From positions 18,228-82,227 of the forward strand of contig CALFVD010000001.1 of the NCBI GenBank assembly GCA_937928005.1: a DNA stretch of 64,000 nucleotides, in the 5' to 3' direction. This DNA is from an uncultured Neomegalonema sp. Its GTDB lineage: Bacteria > Pseudomonadota > Alphaproteobacteria > Rhodobacterales > Rhodobacteraceae. The notes beneath the pieces were generated by a model that made no database searches, was not told the DNA's origin, and saw only the letters and a list, made by a program, of their open reading frames with translations. Positions within the stretch are counted from its first letter, which is position 1, and the number at the start of each line of letters is the position of its first letter. Shown here piece after piece: positions 9,574 to 17,532 of this stretch. Position numbers and translations under genes: made by a program.

Positions 9574-10261
9574 CAAGCAGGGCAGCGGGGCCGAAGACCG
9601 GATGAAGAGGACGGGGATAGGGTTCGAACAGACCCTGGCTTCTCCCTGCCTTCGTTCCGAGCCGTGATAATGCATCGATGATCGCATTCGCCGGGATCGC
9701 ATAAGCAGAAGTCTGCGACGACCCGCTGGGCACACCGCTGAACAGACCGAGCAGGACGCCATCCGTACTCCAGACCCCGGCTCCGCTCATTCCCTTCGCA
9801 CCATAGCCCGTGCCATGGATCGTCAGGAAAGGCCCGCTGTCATCGACGACCTTTCCGAGCCGGGTCTCGCCTTCGATGAAGGGAGAGTCCCAGCATACCG
9901 TGCCTACCTCACGTCCGGCGGTGAGCGTGTCGGCCCGTCCCACCGGTGGCGTCAGGCCTGCTCCCGGTGGCGGCGTATCGAGCCGCAGGAGTGCCAGGTC
10001 TGAACCGGAAGAGAGCGCCGGGTCGAAGGGTGTCCAGTGCTCGATACGTGCGAGACTGAACCTGTTTGCAGCAGCGGGGAAGCAGACTGTGAGAGGCTCC
10101 CCCGGTGGCGTTGACGTCGTACGGTCGATACCCAGGGCATCCGCAACGACATGGGCGCAAGTCGCCACGAGGTCAGGTGCGACCAGCGCGCATGATCCGA
10201 TATATCTGCCGTTCTTTCCTTCGACGCGGCCTGCGCTGAGCCGAATATCCTCCGAAAGCAT
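9539..10261 (-). CDS. Trypsin-like serine protease (S1/chymotrypsin fold)
   Basis: 240 residues from the ATG at 10261, with an AGAGAGG ribosome site. The catalytic triad is visible: His37 in TCAHVVAD, Asp88 in SDLALLRL and Ser159 in GMSGAGVW. There is no signal peptide, so it should act in the cytoplasm, as expected for proteases used as effectors in conflict systems. It lies between a 123-aa unknown protein and the STAND NTPase, which starts inside its last 35 nt. A protease held inactive until an NTPase/TPR sensor fires is a reasonable model, but it is inference from operon content. The frame upstream of 10261 to 10702 overlaps another gene and is low-complexity. Confidence 0.85.
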   Translation of the reverse strand: MLSEDIRLSAGRVEGKNGRYIGSCALVAPDLVATCAHVVADALGIDRTTSTPPGEPLTVCFPAAANRFSLARIEHWTPFDPALSSGSDLALLRLDTPPPGAGLTPPVGRADTLTAGREVGTVCWDSPFIEGETRLGKVVDDSGPFLTIHGTGYGAKGMSGAGVWSTDGVLLGLFSGVPSGSSQTSAYAIPANAIIDALSRLGTKAGRSQGLFEPYPRPLHPVFGPAALLDARYGIAPLSR

Positions 10262-10305
10262 CGCGCCCTCTCTTTCTGCTTTGCGTGTTTCATGCGGCCC
10301 GAGGG

Positions 10306-10677
10306 TCAGTTCTCGTCGTCCCGCCGACGCGCTGGCACGATGAAGGGCATTGCGGGAAGGTCGGACGGGTCCGGCATATCCGTCACGACGGCAATGTCGT
10401 CGATCTGCACATGCGCCGCCACCTCGTCCTCCTCCATGGCGGCACGGATCGCGTCCGTCGCAAAATTGGCGAGAATCGAGGTGGGCAGTCCCAGCATGAC
10501 GGTGAAGAATGCATCCCTGGCGGTCATTCCGAGCGCCTCGATCTGACGCGCCTCGATGACCTTCGCCCCGTCGATTTCCGTCAGCCGAGCCACGATCCGG
10601 TCGAGGAAATCGGGATCGGGCGTTCCCCGGTATGACAATACGATCTCGTAGCAGGTTTGCGTCACGCCGTCGGCCAT
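10306..10677 (-). CDS. Small protein of unknown function in the conflict operon
   Basis: 123 residues. The start overlaps the end of the metallopeptidase gene by 16 nt and the stop is 44 nt before the protease ATG. It looks like a compact alpha/beta domain, with a strand (YEIVLSYRG), helices, and another strand pair (HVQIDDIAVVTD), then a charged tail ending in RRRDDEN. I do not recognise it. By position between two proteases it may be a small effector-associated or inhibitor-like domain. No catalytic residues stand out. Confidence 0.6.
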   Translation of the reverse strand: MADGVTQTCYEIVLSYRGTPDPDFLDRIVARLTEIDGAKVIEARQIEALGMTARDAFFTVMLGLPTSILANFATDAIRAAMEEDEVAAHVQIDDIAVVTDMPDPSDLPAMPFIVPARRRDDEN

Positions 10678-11789
10678 AGGTCCAGTTCCCTGTATCGTTC
10701 AAGAGCGAGGACGAAATCCGCGCGGGATGCAGACAAGGATGCCAGAAGCCGCCCGTCGGGCGAACGATCTGGCGTACTACCGCCCAGGACGGAGATGATA
10801 TCCCGCATGAAAGGGGTCATGGCATCGGGATCGGACTCGAATCCCTTCCTGAAGAACCGTGTCTCCATGCCCTGATAGACGAGCGCATCGTTCAGCGCAA
10901 AGAGCGCCGGGCCTATCGTGGCGGCATAATGGGTTTCGACTGCCCCGTTCCGCGCTGGATCGGGGACACGGGTCCGGTAATCGTCGCCTTCCCAGGCAAC
11001 GGCATCCGGATCCACGACCCTGAAATACGAACTGCACAGATTGATCAGCCGCATTCCGGGAAAAGGATACTCTCCGTCGATCTCTTCCTCGTCTGCGAAA
11101 AGTCCTTCCAGCAAACATAGCGCTGCAAAACACCCCAACAGGATGGCACGGTGAATGGCGTGCTTCCGCTCGTCCCACTGTTCCGGATCGAGACCCGTCA
11201 GCATGGCGATCTCAGGAGCAAAGCTGAACGTCAGTGCAAAGGCCACGCCGTCTGCCTCCAGCTCCGAAATCCGCCGAAACCGACGGTAGCGTTCCGTATC
11301 GCGGTTTCTCGAAGTTGAGCCATCGGTCGAGCCATCGGTTTCGGTAAAGGAAAGCGGGCGATCTGCCCCGTCCCCGAACGCCGCTCTGTCATAGCTCAAG
11401 TGGCCCGAAGCGACATGAGCGTATTCATGCATCGCGACGAAGATCAGCCCGGTATAGTAGCTCAATGCCAGCGCGGCATTCTCGTCGATGGAAAAGGCTT
11501 CCAGCTCTGCGAAATGCTCCCGCAGGTAGTCGTTCTCGATGACGCCGTAAACGCCGCAGAAGTCGAACAGCCGGGTTGCGGTGGCCGTGTTCAGAAACAC
11601 GTTGAAGCGGCTGGCCGATAACGGCAGGACGCCTGCATTGTACCGCTCGTCCTGGCGCAGGATAAACCGCAGTCGATCTGCCGCCCGCTCATCGGATAGC
11701 GAAACGACCATGACATCGCGCACGAACGCGAAGATGTCCTCGATACAATCGAGATGCGAGGGAAGCGGATCAGGTGCCTTCGGGTGCAT
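10662..11789 (-). CDS. HExxH zinc metallopeptidase, second of a pair
   Basis: 375 residues from an ATG that overlaps the end of the first metallopeptidase by 20 nt. The zinc motif is H121-E122-Y-A-H125 in AMHEYAHVASGHL, followed about 50 residues later by ISELEADGVAF (Glu176/Glu178, Asp180), the usual downstream glutamate motif of gluzincins. The chain is otherwise helical and soluble with no signal peptide. It shares layout with its upstream neighbour (HExxH-x2-GHL, then E-x-D-A/G), so the two probably arose by duplication, although they are now well diverged. A cytoplasmic peptidase role is supported; the substrate is unknown. Confidence 0.75.
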   Translation of the reverse strand: MHPKAPDPLPSHLDCIEDIFAFVRDVMVVSLSDERAADRLRFILRQDERYNAGVLPLSASRFNVFLNTATATRLFDFCGVYGVIENDYLREHFAELEAFSIDENAALALSYYTGLIFVAMHEYAHVASGHLSYDRAAFGDGADRPLSFTETDGSTDGSTSRNRDTERYRRFRRISELEADGVAFALTFSFAPEIAMLTGLDPEQWDERKHAIHRAILLGCFAALCLLEGLFADEEEIDGEYPFPGMRLINLCSSYFRVVDPDAVAWEGDDYRTRVPDPARNGAVETHYAATIGPALFALNDALVYQGMETRFFRKGFESDPDAMTPFMRDIISVLGGSTPDRSPDGRLLASLSASRADFVLALERYRELDLWPTA

Positions 11790-12879
11790 TCTCTCGGTCT
11801 ATCAACCTGTCCAGCCTGTCGGAAGACCCGAAATACCGGCGTTCCAGCTCCGGAAAGTTACCGATCATGAGATCGGGATCTCTCTCGCCATGCCATCGAC
11901 CGGCAGGATAGTCGAGGTAGCCTGCGACAAGGCTGCTTTCGTACCATGCCGCGTCGTGACTGTCCCGATAGGTTTCCCAATCGCCGCCGATAACTGCGTG
12001 CAGCGTTCGCGCTGCCAGGTTGGAGTAATTGATCGACCGATGAACCGGTGCCGGATGTCCGTCGGACGCGTAATCGCACAAGGCGCGACCATCCCTGTCG
12101 AACAGCTGCGCTGCGAGAATCTGGGAAAACACCATTTGGAACAGCCATTCCGAAGCGTCCTCCACTGACCATCGCGCCGAGAACGGAAACTTCTCGTTCA
12201 TCGCGACGAGCGACTGATCGAGGCCATGCGCATCGGCATCGAACTCGATGTCCTGCATCAGGAAGCCGGATGCGGTCACGACTGGCTTAGGCAATCGGCG
12301 GCGGGCTTTGGCTTCGTCGATGAACGAAACCGGGGATGCACCGGAAAGCAGATCAAGATGCCCGCGCATGTGATGGGCCAGTTCGTGGAGGATGACGTAC
12401 TCGATCATGAACATCAGGATGTCGAAGCAGTAGTCGATGCGCGCTTGCGGCATATCCCAGTCGTCTGGTCCAGGCACCAGCGCATCGTTCGAAAGCCACG
12501 CTACCGAAGGCGCGCGCTCGAGTGGAAAGGCATCCGACAATACCGCCGGTATATGGGCGACCGTGGCGATTCGAGTCCAGAAGGCGCGCAGCAGACCGAT
12601 CTCGACGATGATCGCCTGTCCCAGCCTGCACCGATAGGCCAGCGCCCGGTGATCCAAGCCGGACGTCACCAGCAGATCGATCTTGTTCAGTTCGAGTTCC
12701 GGGCGCGCCTTGGTCAGGAGATCGATATTGGTCTCGAAGACATGTTGGAGAATGCCGATCAGGCTCTCGTCACCCTCATAATCGGCGGAGGGAACATGCA
12801 AACCGCCACAGGACCGAACTACGGGGTCAGCCTGCCACTTTTCCGCTATCTTGCCGGCTTTCAAATCATCGGATTCCAT
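11770..12879 (-). CDS. HExxH zinc metallopeptidase, first gene of the conflict operon
   Basis: 369 residues from the ATG at 12879, preceded by AAGGCTGGAG; a TTG 18 nt upstream is less likely. The zinc motif is H165-E166-L-A-H169 in ILHELAHHMRGHL, with a second motif IEFDADAHGLDQ near 211-222 supplying the probable third ligand (Glu212) and acidic residues. No signal peptide. It is the first gene of a seven-gene run in which every junction overlaps or is under 50 nt. With its paralogue downstream it gives the operon three separate proteases counting the trypsin-like one, which is unusual. The substrate cannot be read from the sequence. Confidence 0.75.
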   Translation of the reverse strand: MESDDLKAGKIAEKWQADPVVRSCGGLHVPSADYEGDESLIGILQHVFETNIDLLTKARPELELNKIDLLVTSGLDHRALAYRCRLGQAIIVEIGLLRAFWTRIATVAHIPAVLSDAFPLERAPSVAWLSNDALVPGPDDWDMPQARIDYCFDILMFMIEYVILHELAHHMRGHLDLLSGASPVSFIDEAKARRRLPKPVVTASGFLMQDIEFDADAHGLDQSLVAMNEKFPFSARWSVEDASEWLFQMVFSQILAAQLFDRDGRALCDYASDGHPAPVHRSINYSNLAARTLHAVIGGDWETYRDSHDAAWYESSLVAGYLDYPAGRWHGERDPDLMIGNFPELERRYFGSSDRLDRLIDRENAPEGT

Positions 12880-13107
12880 TACTCCAGCCTTTTGCAAACT
12901 TCATATTGCGAACAGGCCCCCGAATGTTTCGGCGTTTGTGCTCCCACATTGGCCTCTTACGGCGAAACGCTTGGATCCCCGTACAAGACTGTATCATTCC
13001 TGTCTGAGCCGTAGCAAAAACTGCGATAGTCCTGTCAGGACATCTATTGTTGAACGCACTCTCACCGATACTGTTTGAGTCTGAGGTCGCGACCCACCTG
13101 TTCATGG
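12880..13107. promoter_or_regulatory. Upstream region of the conflict operon
   Basis: No gene seen. The region must hold the promoter for the minus-strand operon that begins at 12879. A perfect 13-bp palindrome, GTCCTG-T-CAGGAC, lies at 13029-13041, about 150 bp before the start codon, and could be an operator. I could not assign -35/-10 boxes with confidence. Confidence 0.35.
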
Positions 13108-13758
13108 CGTCCCGTACCGGCCGGGCCCTACTCGCTATGCTCGTGGCACACCCGCCCTGCCCTGCCAAGTCTCGCCAATCAGTTCGGGTCATGAAATGCC
13201 CCTGCCCTTCAGGCTCGTCTACGCAGCGCAGGACGCGCGAGCCGTCCTTCGGATGGACGATCCCTGACGCGAGGATCGACGAGGCGCATCTATCCGCTTT
13301 TTGGACAGAAGACCGAGCCTGACCGATGAATGCGATGATCTGGCCTACTCAAAGGGGTGGTTTTGCTTTCTCCGATCCGCACGGCTCACGTTGCGCATGT
13401 TGCTCCTCTGGAAGTCGTCGGCGAGTGCAGCGCGCATACGAACCACGGTAAAGCGGGCGAGGCAGACAGCACTATCCTTCTGGAGCCACGGAGACGGTGC
13501 GGGCGTAGATGATCCAGGTCCGGGTGACTTGATCCACTCGACCGTGCGCTCAGACCGTGTTCGTTCCAGCGTTGCCGAGGGGAGCCGTCTCCTGCGCGGG
13601 AGCAGTGGCGCTTGTGATTCGGCGCGGCGCGCAGCGACTGAGCCGATAGCGATGCGATACCGTCCGTTCAGAAACACGAGCAGGGCCACTTCTCTGTGGT
13701 CCTCGTCCTCCGTTGAGCTGTTTCTCCTGATTGGCTTTTGCCTTCGGGGTCGGCTACC

Positions 13759-13837
13759 GCGATCAAGCAGAAAACCACTCCCTTCGGTCATTACGGTTTC
13801 CACCTATGGCGGACCCTCCGTCTTTCCGCTTGATCGC
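13759..13837 (+). promoter_or_regulatory. Structured leader of ssb, copy 1
   Basis: GCGATCAAGC at 13759-13768 pairs perfectly with GCTTGATCGC at 13828-13837, enclosing a 59-nt loop, 56 nt before the ssb start. The same stem exists in copy 2 although the loop there is longer. A long-range stem kept while the loop changes suggests an RNA structure, perhaps for autoregulation of SSB synthesis (inference). Confidence 0.5.
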
Positions 13838-13893
13838 GCCTCCCCCTCCGGCCGGGACAAAGCCATCGAAACAACCAAACGGAGGACTACACC

Positions 13894-14250
13894 ATGCGTG
13901 GCACTGCAGAGTTTCAGATCATCGGACGGATTGGCCGCATCGCAACCGTCAGCTCGACCCTCAAGATCAACATCGCCTCGGATTACCCGCGCAAGCAGGA
14001 TGACGGCTCCTGGGACGACAACACTCACTGGAACACCGTGACGGTCTTCAACGCGCGCACGATCGAGTGGATCAAGGCCAACACGAAGCCGGGCGATCTC
14101 GTCCATGTCCGCGGACGCATCCGCAACGGCTCCTACGAGAAGGACGGCGACACGGTCTACACCACCGACCTCATCACCACCGAATTCCTTCTGCTGGCCA
14201 AGCACCAGCCGAAGGGAACCGATGAGAGCCTCGTCGACAAGGAAGCCTGA
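13894..14250 (+). CDS. ssb: Single-stranded DNA-binding protein, copy 1 (OB fold)
   Basis: 118 residues; the start is set by ACGGAGG 9 nt upstream. The chain reads as one OB fold: strands GTAEFQIIGRIGRI, TLKINIASDY, HWNTVTVF, then the helix RTIEWIK, followed by GDLVHVRGRIRNGSYEKDG and TTDLITTEFLLLAKH. This matches plasmid SSB-type proteins that protect single-stranded DNA during replication and transfer. It lacks the acidic DDDIPF-like tail of chromosomal SSB, as is common in plasmid versions. It is about 90 percent identical by eye to the copy at 18321, and both sit inside a 1.17-kb direct repeat. Confidence 0.85.
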   Translation: MRGTAEFQIIGRIGRIATVSSTLKINIASDYPRKQDDGSWDDNTHWNTVTVFNARTIEWIKANTKPGDLVHVRGRIRNGSYEKDGDTVYTTDLITTEFLLLAKHQPKGTDESLVDKEA

Positions 14251-14258
14251 CGGCCTCC

Positions 14259-14278
14259 GGGGCGGCATCTGCCGCCCC
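14259..14278 (+). terminator. Hairpin after ssb copy 1
   Basis: GGGGCGGCA and TGCCGCCCC form a perfect 9-bp stem with a 2-nt spacer, 8 nt after the ssb stop. There is no following T-run, so it may be a transcript-end stabiliser rather than a classical intrinsic terminator. The same stem follows copy 2. Confidence 0.55.
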
Positions 14279-14887
14279 GCTACCACGAGGGCAGGCCGCG
14301 CAAGCGCCCTGCCCTCTTCTGCTGTTCAGACGGTTCCGCCAATGCCGGCGGAAGGGATTATCCCGATTGTCCATCAGGCTACGAGGGCCGGAGACCGCCC
14401 AGAGTCGAAGGGCCGAACTGGCCTCGTGGGCAAACGGGGTAATCCCCGGCGATCATCGTGCGTGCTCATGCGGCCGTTCCGGTCTGTGGAGCACCGCCGC
14501 AGGCGGCGCGCATCCAGAAGGGTATGGGAGGGACACCCTCCCCCGAGACCGTCAAGGACGATCCGGTTTGAAGAAGCCCGGATCGCCAATGTGGTCGCCG
14601 GAAGATTTTTTCCGGCACTGCTGGTCCTGTGTCACCTCTGGTCTTGTGCCAATCCCCCTGCCCTTCTGGCCCCGTTCGGTCTTCAGGAAATAATCTTCCG
14701 CCGATCCCTGACGGTCCCGCCGCCCGAGGAGGGGCTGCGCCCCCCTTCCAGAGAAAGTGCGCGGCACTTCTCAAGGAAGGGGGCTGACGCCCATTTTAGG
14801 GCTTCATCCTCTCCGTTGCCGCCGCCGGGACGGCCTTTGGCCGATCCATGCAACCGCCGCGCATGTGGCAAAAGACAGGAACGGGTT
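14279..14887. other. Hairpin-rich non-coding stretch before the DUF2493 gene
   Basis: No convincing gene. Perfect inverted repeats are frequent: GAGGGCAGG/CCTGCCCTC at 14287-14316, GGGAGGG/CCCTCCC at 14526-14542, and a 43-nt hairpin at 14741-14783 made of an outer CCCCCTTCC/GGAAGGGGG and an inner GAGAAAGTGC/GCACTTCTC stem. The last is about 105 nt upstream of the next start codon and could be a terminator or leader structure. Short open frames on both strands here have no protein-like composition. Confidence 0.45.
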
Positions 14888-15766
14888 ATGAGCATTTACG
14901 AACAGATCGAGACTTTCGGCCTTATCGGCGACGATATGGAATTCCCCATCCCCGACGACGACGCCTTGCAGGCCGAGGCGGTGGATGCGGCGTTCGACGG
15001 CATGTGTGGCGTGTTTCGCGATAGCGCCCTTGCGGCAGACCTGGAGCCGTTTATCTGGGGTTTCGTGAACCTCCATCACCAGCGCGCCGAACGACTGGCC
15101 CGCGAGCGCGGCGAAATGGAAACCGCCCTGCGCGACCTGATCCACCAGCAGGACGGAAGCGAGATTGCCGACGTGGAATTGCAGGACGCACAGCGCCAGT
15201 ATGAGCGCACCGAGGAACGGGAAACCGCATTCCTCTTGATGCGCGAACACGCGGCATCGCGCTACGAAGCCGAGACGGGCCGCCCATGGTTCCCGCGTTC
15301 GGGATCGCGCAGCGGATCGCCCATCACCGCCGCCATGATCGACGCCCGCGACTACATGCGAGCCGTAAAGGAGAGAAAGACCGAAAGCCTAGCGCCCGAA
15401 GGGTCGCGCGTCGTCATCGCCGGAGGGCAGGATTTCGAGAACACCGACGCGATATTCGCCGCGCTGGACAAGGCCCGCGACCGCGTGGGGGATATGGTGC
15501 TGTTGCATGGCGGATCGCAGAAGGGATGCGACCACATTGCCGCTCTCTGGGCCAGGGCCCGTGCCGTCCCGCAGGTCGCTTTCCGTCCCGACTTCAAGAC
15601 GCATAACCGCTCAGCACCGTTCAAGCGCAATGACGACATGCTGGCGCTGGACCCCCGCGCCGTCATCGTGTTTCCCGGAAACGGGATCACCGAGAACGTC
15701 GCACAAAAAGCCGAGGCGAAACGCATTCCGGTATGGCGTCCCGCAAGTGAAGCGGCTTCCCCGTAG
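14888..15766 (+). CDS. DUF2493 (YspA/YpsA-related SLOG fold) protein
   Basis: 292 residues from the ATG at 14888, with AGGAACGG upstream. The N-terminal 150 residues are helical and charged. The C-terminal half carries SRVVIAGGQDFENTDAIFAALD, DMVLLHGGSQKGCDHIAALWA and PRAVIVFPGNGITENVAQKAE, the recognisable Rossmann-like pattern of DUF2493, a SLOG-superfamily domain thought to bind nucleotide-like ligands. Such genes are common on alphaproteobacterial plasmids next to ssb, ardC and DUF2958. Function unknown. It lies within the segment bracketed by the 1.17-kb repeats. Confidence 0.8.
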   Translation: MSIYEQIETFGLIGDDMEFPIPDDDALQAEAVDAAFDGMCGVFRDSALAADLEPFIWGFVNLHHQRAERLARERGEMETALRDLIHQQDGSEIADVELQDAQRQYERTEERETAFLLMREHAASRYEAETGRPWFPRSGSRSGSPITAAMIDARDYMRAVKERKTESLAPEGSRVVIAGGQDFENTDAIFAALDKARDRVGDMVLLHGGSQKGCDHIAALWARARAVPQVAFRPDFKTHNRSAPFKRNDDMLALDPRAVIVFPGNGITENVAQKAEAKRIPVWRPASEAASP

Positions 15767-15780
15767 GAGAGTGAGGCAAG

Positions 15781-16028
15781 GGAGCGGCGAAACCCGCTCC
15801 CGATCCATAACCGATGCTTTGCAGGAAGAATTGCGCCGCGCATCACGCGGCGCAATTTCGCGCGGGCTTGCCCGCGCGGCGATCATCCCGCCCGATCCGC
15901 TATCGCGGCTCCTCTGGTCTGATCGCAAGGATCGAATTGACCGGCGCGGATGCGCCGGAAGAATCTTACTGTCACCCTGCATGAGGGTGACAGAGCCCGC
16001 CCGCCACCCTCTCGCCGTAAACGGCGAG
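15781..16028. other. Cluster of five perfect inverted repeats
   Basis: Between the DUF2493 stop and the next gene there are five hairpins in a row: GGAGCGG/CCGCTCC at 15781-15800; AATTGCGCCGCG/CGCGGCGCAATT at 15829-15857; CGCGCGGGC/GCCCGCGCG at 15859-15878; GTCACCCT/AGGGTGAC at 15971-15991; CTCGCCGT/ACGGCGAG at 16011-16028. The second, followed by TTT, could end the DUF2493 transcript. The rest of 15767-16166 holds no gene that I can support. Confidence 0.5.
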
Positions 16029-16166
16029 CAGAGCGGGTCGATGCGCCCAAAGGGCACAATCGAGAGCATGTCGTATCCTTTGGTTCCACACCACTCCTGC
16101 CCCTCGACAAGGCTGCATACGGCTACTTCTCTACAACAGATTGAATTTCTCGTGGCCAATTCCGGG

Positions 16167-17399
16167 TCAGGGGCTCCAGAGTATGGAAAGAGGCACTGCA
16201 AACAGCCCGTCGCCGAACGGCACGACCGTATCCCCGTCATAGAGGATGTACCCGGCTGAGAACCCGGCCCCTGCCACCTCGGACAGCTTTCGAAGCCCTC
16301 GGAAATCGTCGGTCCTGACCGTCGCGCTCGCCTTGACTTCCAAACCGATGCATTGGCGGTTTGCGTTCTCCAGCACCAGATCGACCTCCATCCCGTCCTT
16401 GTCCCGAAAATGCGCGATGCGGATGTCATCGCCCGTCCACGCAATCTGCTTGAGGATCTCGCCGAAGGCATAGCTTTCGAGCACGCCGCCAAACGCCGTC
16501 CGGTCCGCGCGCACCCCAGCCGCATCCATTCCGCGCAACGTGGCCAACAGGCCGGTATCGATGAAGGCGAGCTTTGGCGATTTGACCAGCCGCTTCAGAT
16601 CGTTGCGGTGCCAGGCCTCGATGCGCCGGACCAGAAACAATTGTTCCAGCAAACCCAGATAACGGCGCACCGTCTTGGCATCGAGGCCGGTACTGCGCCC
16701 CAGATCGGCGAGATTGATCAATTGCCCGACGTAATGCGGCAAAATGCGTAGAAGGTGCCGCAGCTCGTCAAACCGCTCGATCTCGCTGATATCGCGCACG
16801 TCGCGCTGGATCAGGGCATCGACATAATCCCGCACCCAGGCCGTTCGCCGTCGGGGCGTACTGCGCCTCTGCATTTCCGGATACCCACCCGCCAGCACCA
16901 GATCGACCAAAGCGTCACCAACGATGGTTTCAGGGATCCTGGGCAGCTTTCCTTCGAACAGGCCTGCGATGAAATTCGGTTCAGTCCCCATCATTTCAGC
17001 GGCGGCGAAAGGATACAGCGAAACAGTCTCCATTCGGCCCGCAAGGCTTTCAGATACGATAGGCAGTGTCATGAGGTCGGCGGACCCGGTCAGCAGGAAC
17101 CGCCCTGCCCTTCTGTCCTCGTCCACCGCCTTTTTGATGGCCCGCAACAATTCTGGCGCTCGCTGGATTTCGTCGATGATGACGGTATCCAGACCTCTGA
17201 GGAAACCGACCGGGTCACTCGATGCAGCGGAGAGGACCGTCTCGTCATCCAGGGTTATATAGTCTCGCCCTTCTCTCTCGAACATTCGAACGAGCGTGGT
17301 CTTACCGCTCTGGCGCGGGCCCTTTACAAGAACAACAGGAGAGTCCTCCAAGGCTTCCTCAATGCGCGCTTTGGCGATACGCTGCAGGAAATCGGTCAT
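16167..17399 (-). CDS. ATPase with AAA_14 and DUF4143 domains
   Basis: 410 residues. Walker A is GPRQSGKT at residues 27-34 and Walker B is TVIIDEIQRAPEL from about 72, followed by FLLTGSADLM as the sensor region; this is the AAA_14 pattern. The C-terminal DUF4143 region has a winged-helix-like stretch (LADLGRSTGLDAKTVRRYLGLLEQ) and a segment EVDLVLEN followed by CIGLEVKAS that resembles a PD-(D/E)xK nuclease core. The family is widespread and largely uncharacterised. The gene is alone on its strand, between the two 1.17-kb repeats, and may be cargo. Confidence 0.85.
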   Translation of the reverse strand: MTDFLQRIAKARIEEALEDSPVVLVKGPRQSGKTTLVRMFEREGRDYITLDDETVLSAASSDPVGFLRGLDTVIIDEIQRAPELLRAIKKAVDEDRRAGRFLLTGSADLMTLPIVSESLAGRMETVSLYPFAAAEMMGTEPNFIAGLFEGKLPRIPETIVGDALVDLVLAGGYPEMQRRSTPRRRTAWVRDYVDALIQRDVRDISEIERFDELRHLLRILPHYVGQLINLADLGRSTGLDAKTVRRYLGLLEQLFLVRRIEAWHRNDLKRLVKSPKLAFIDTGLLATLRGMDAAGVRADRTAFGGVLESYAFGEILKQIAWTGDDIRIAHFRDKDGMEVDLVLENANRQCIGLEVKASATVRTDDFRGLRKLSEVAGAGFSAGYILYDGDTVVPFGDGLFAVPLSILWSP

Positions 17400-17532
17400 C
17401 GATCATCGCTTTCTTCAGAAGCTGTCTGATCGAGATTATAACGTCGGCCAATCGGGAATACAAGTTCGGCCCATCGGGAACTGAAAGTGGATCAGTTGTC
17501 CGCTCCTTTCAGTGTATTAGCTGTTGAAAAGA
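17400..17532. promoter_or_regulatory. Upstream region of the AAA_14 gene
   Basis: Short AT-richer gap between the ATPase start and the right direct repeat. No gene is seen. It should contain the ATPase promoter on the minus strand. Confidence 0.3.

Larger units (their letters stand above)
13108..14278. repeat. 1.17-kb direct repeat, left copy
   Basis: This stretch repeats at 17533-18705 in the same orientation. Both copies begin with CGTCCCGTACCGGCCGGGC, run through about 780 bp of untranslated sequence and one ssb gene, and end in the same GGGGCGGCA hairpin. The non-coding parts have drifted with small insertions and deletions; the last 150 bp before ssb and the gene itself are nearly identical. 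Minus-strand open frames inside it (13345-13803 here and 17615-18223 in the other copy) start alike but lose frame relative to each other, so they are not treated as genes. Confidence 0.8.

Noticed and set aside
12226..13014. 262-codon plus-strand frame opposite the first metallopeptidase
   Set aside because: The minus strand carries a convincing HExxH peptidase; the plus frame has no recognisable pattern.
13345..13803. Minus-strand frame in the left repeat (152 codons), with a counterpart at 17615-18223
   Set aside because: The two copies start alike (METVMT) but are shifted in frame relative to each other by small indels, so the sequence is not being kept as protein; a non-coding leader explains it better.
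14105..14887. N-terminal extension of the DUF2493 frame back into ssb
   Set aside because: It overlaps ssb out of frame, is Ser/Pro/Arg-rich, and a good ribosome site lies at the later ATG (14888).
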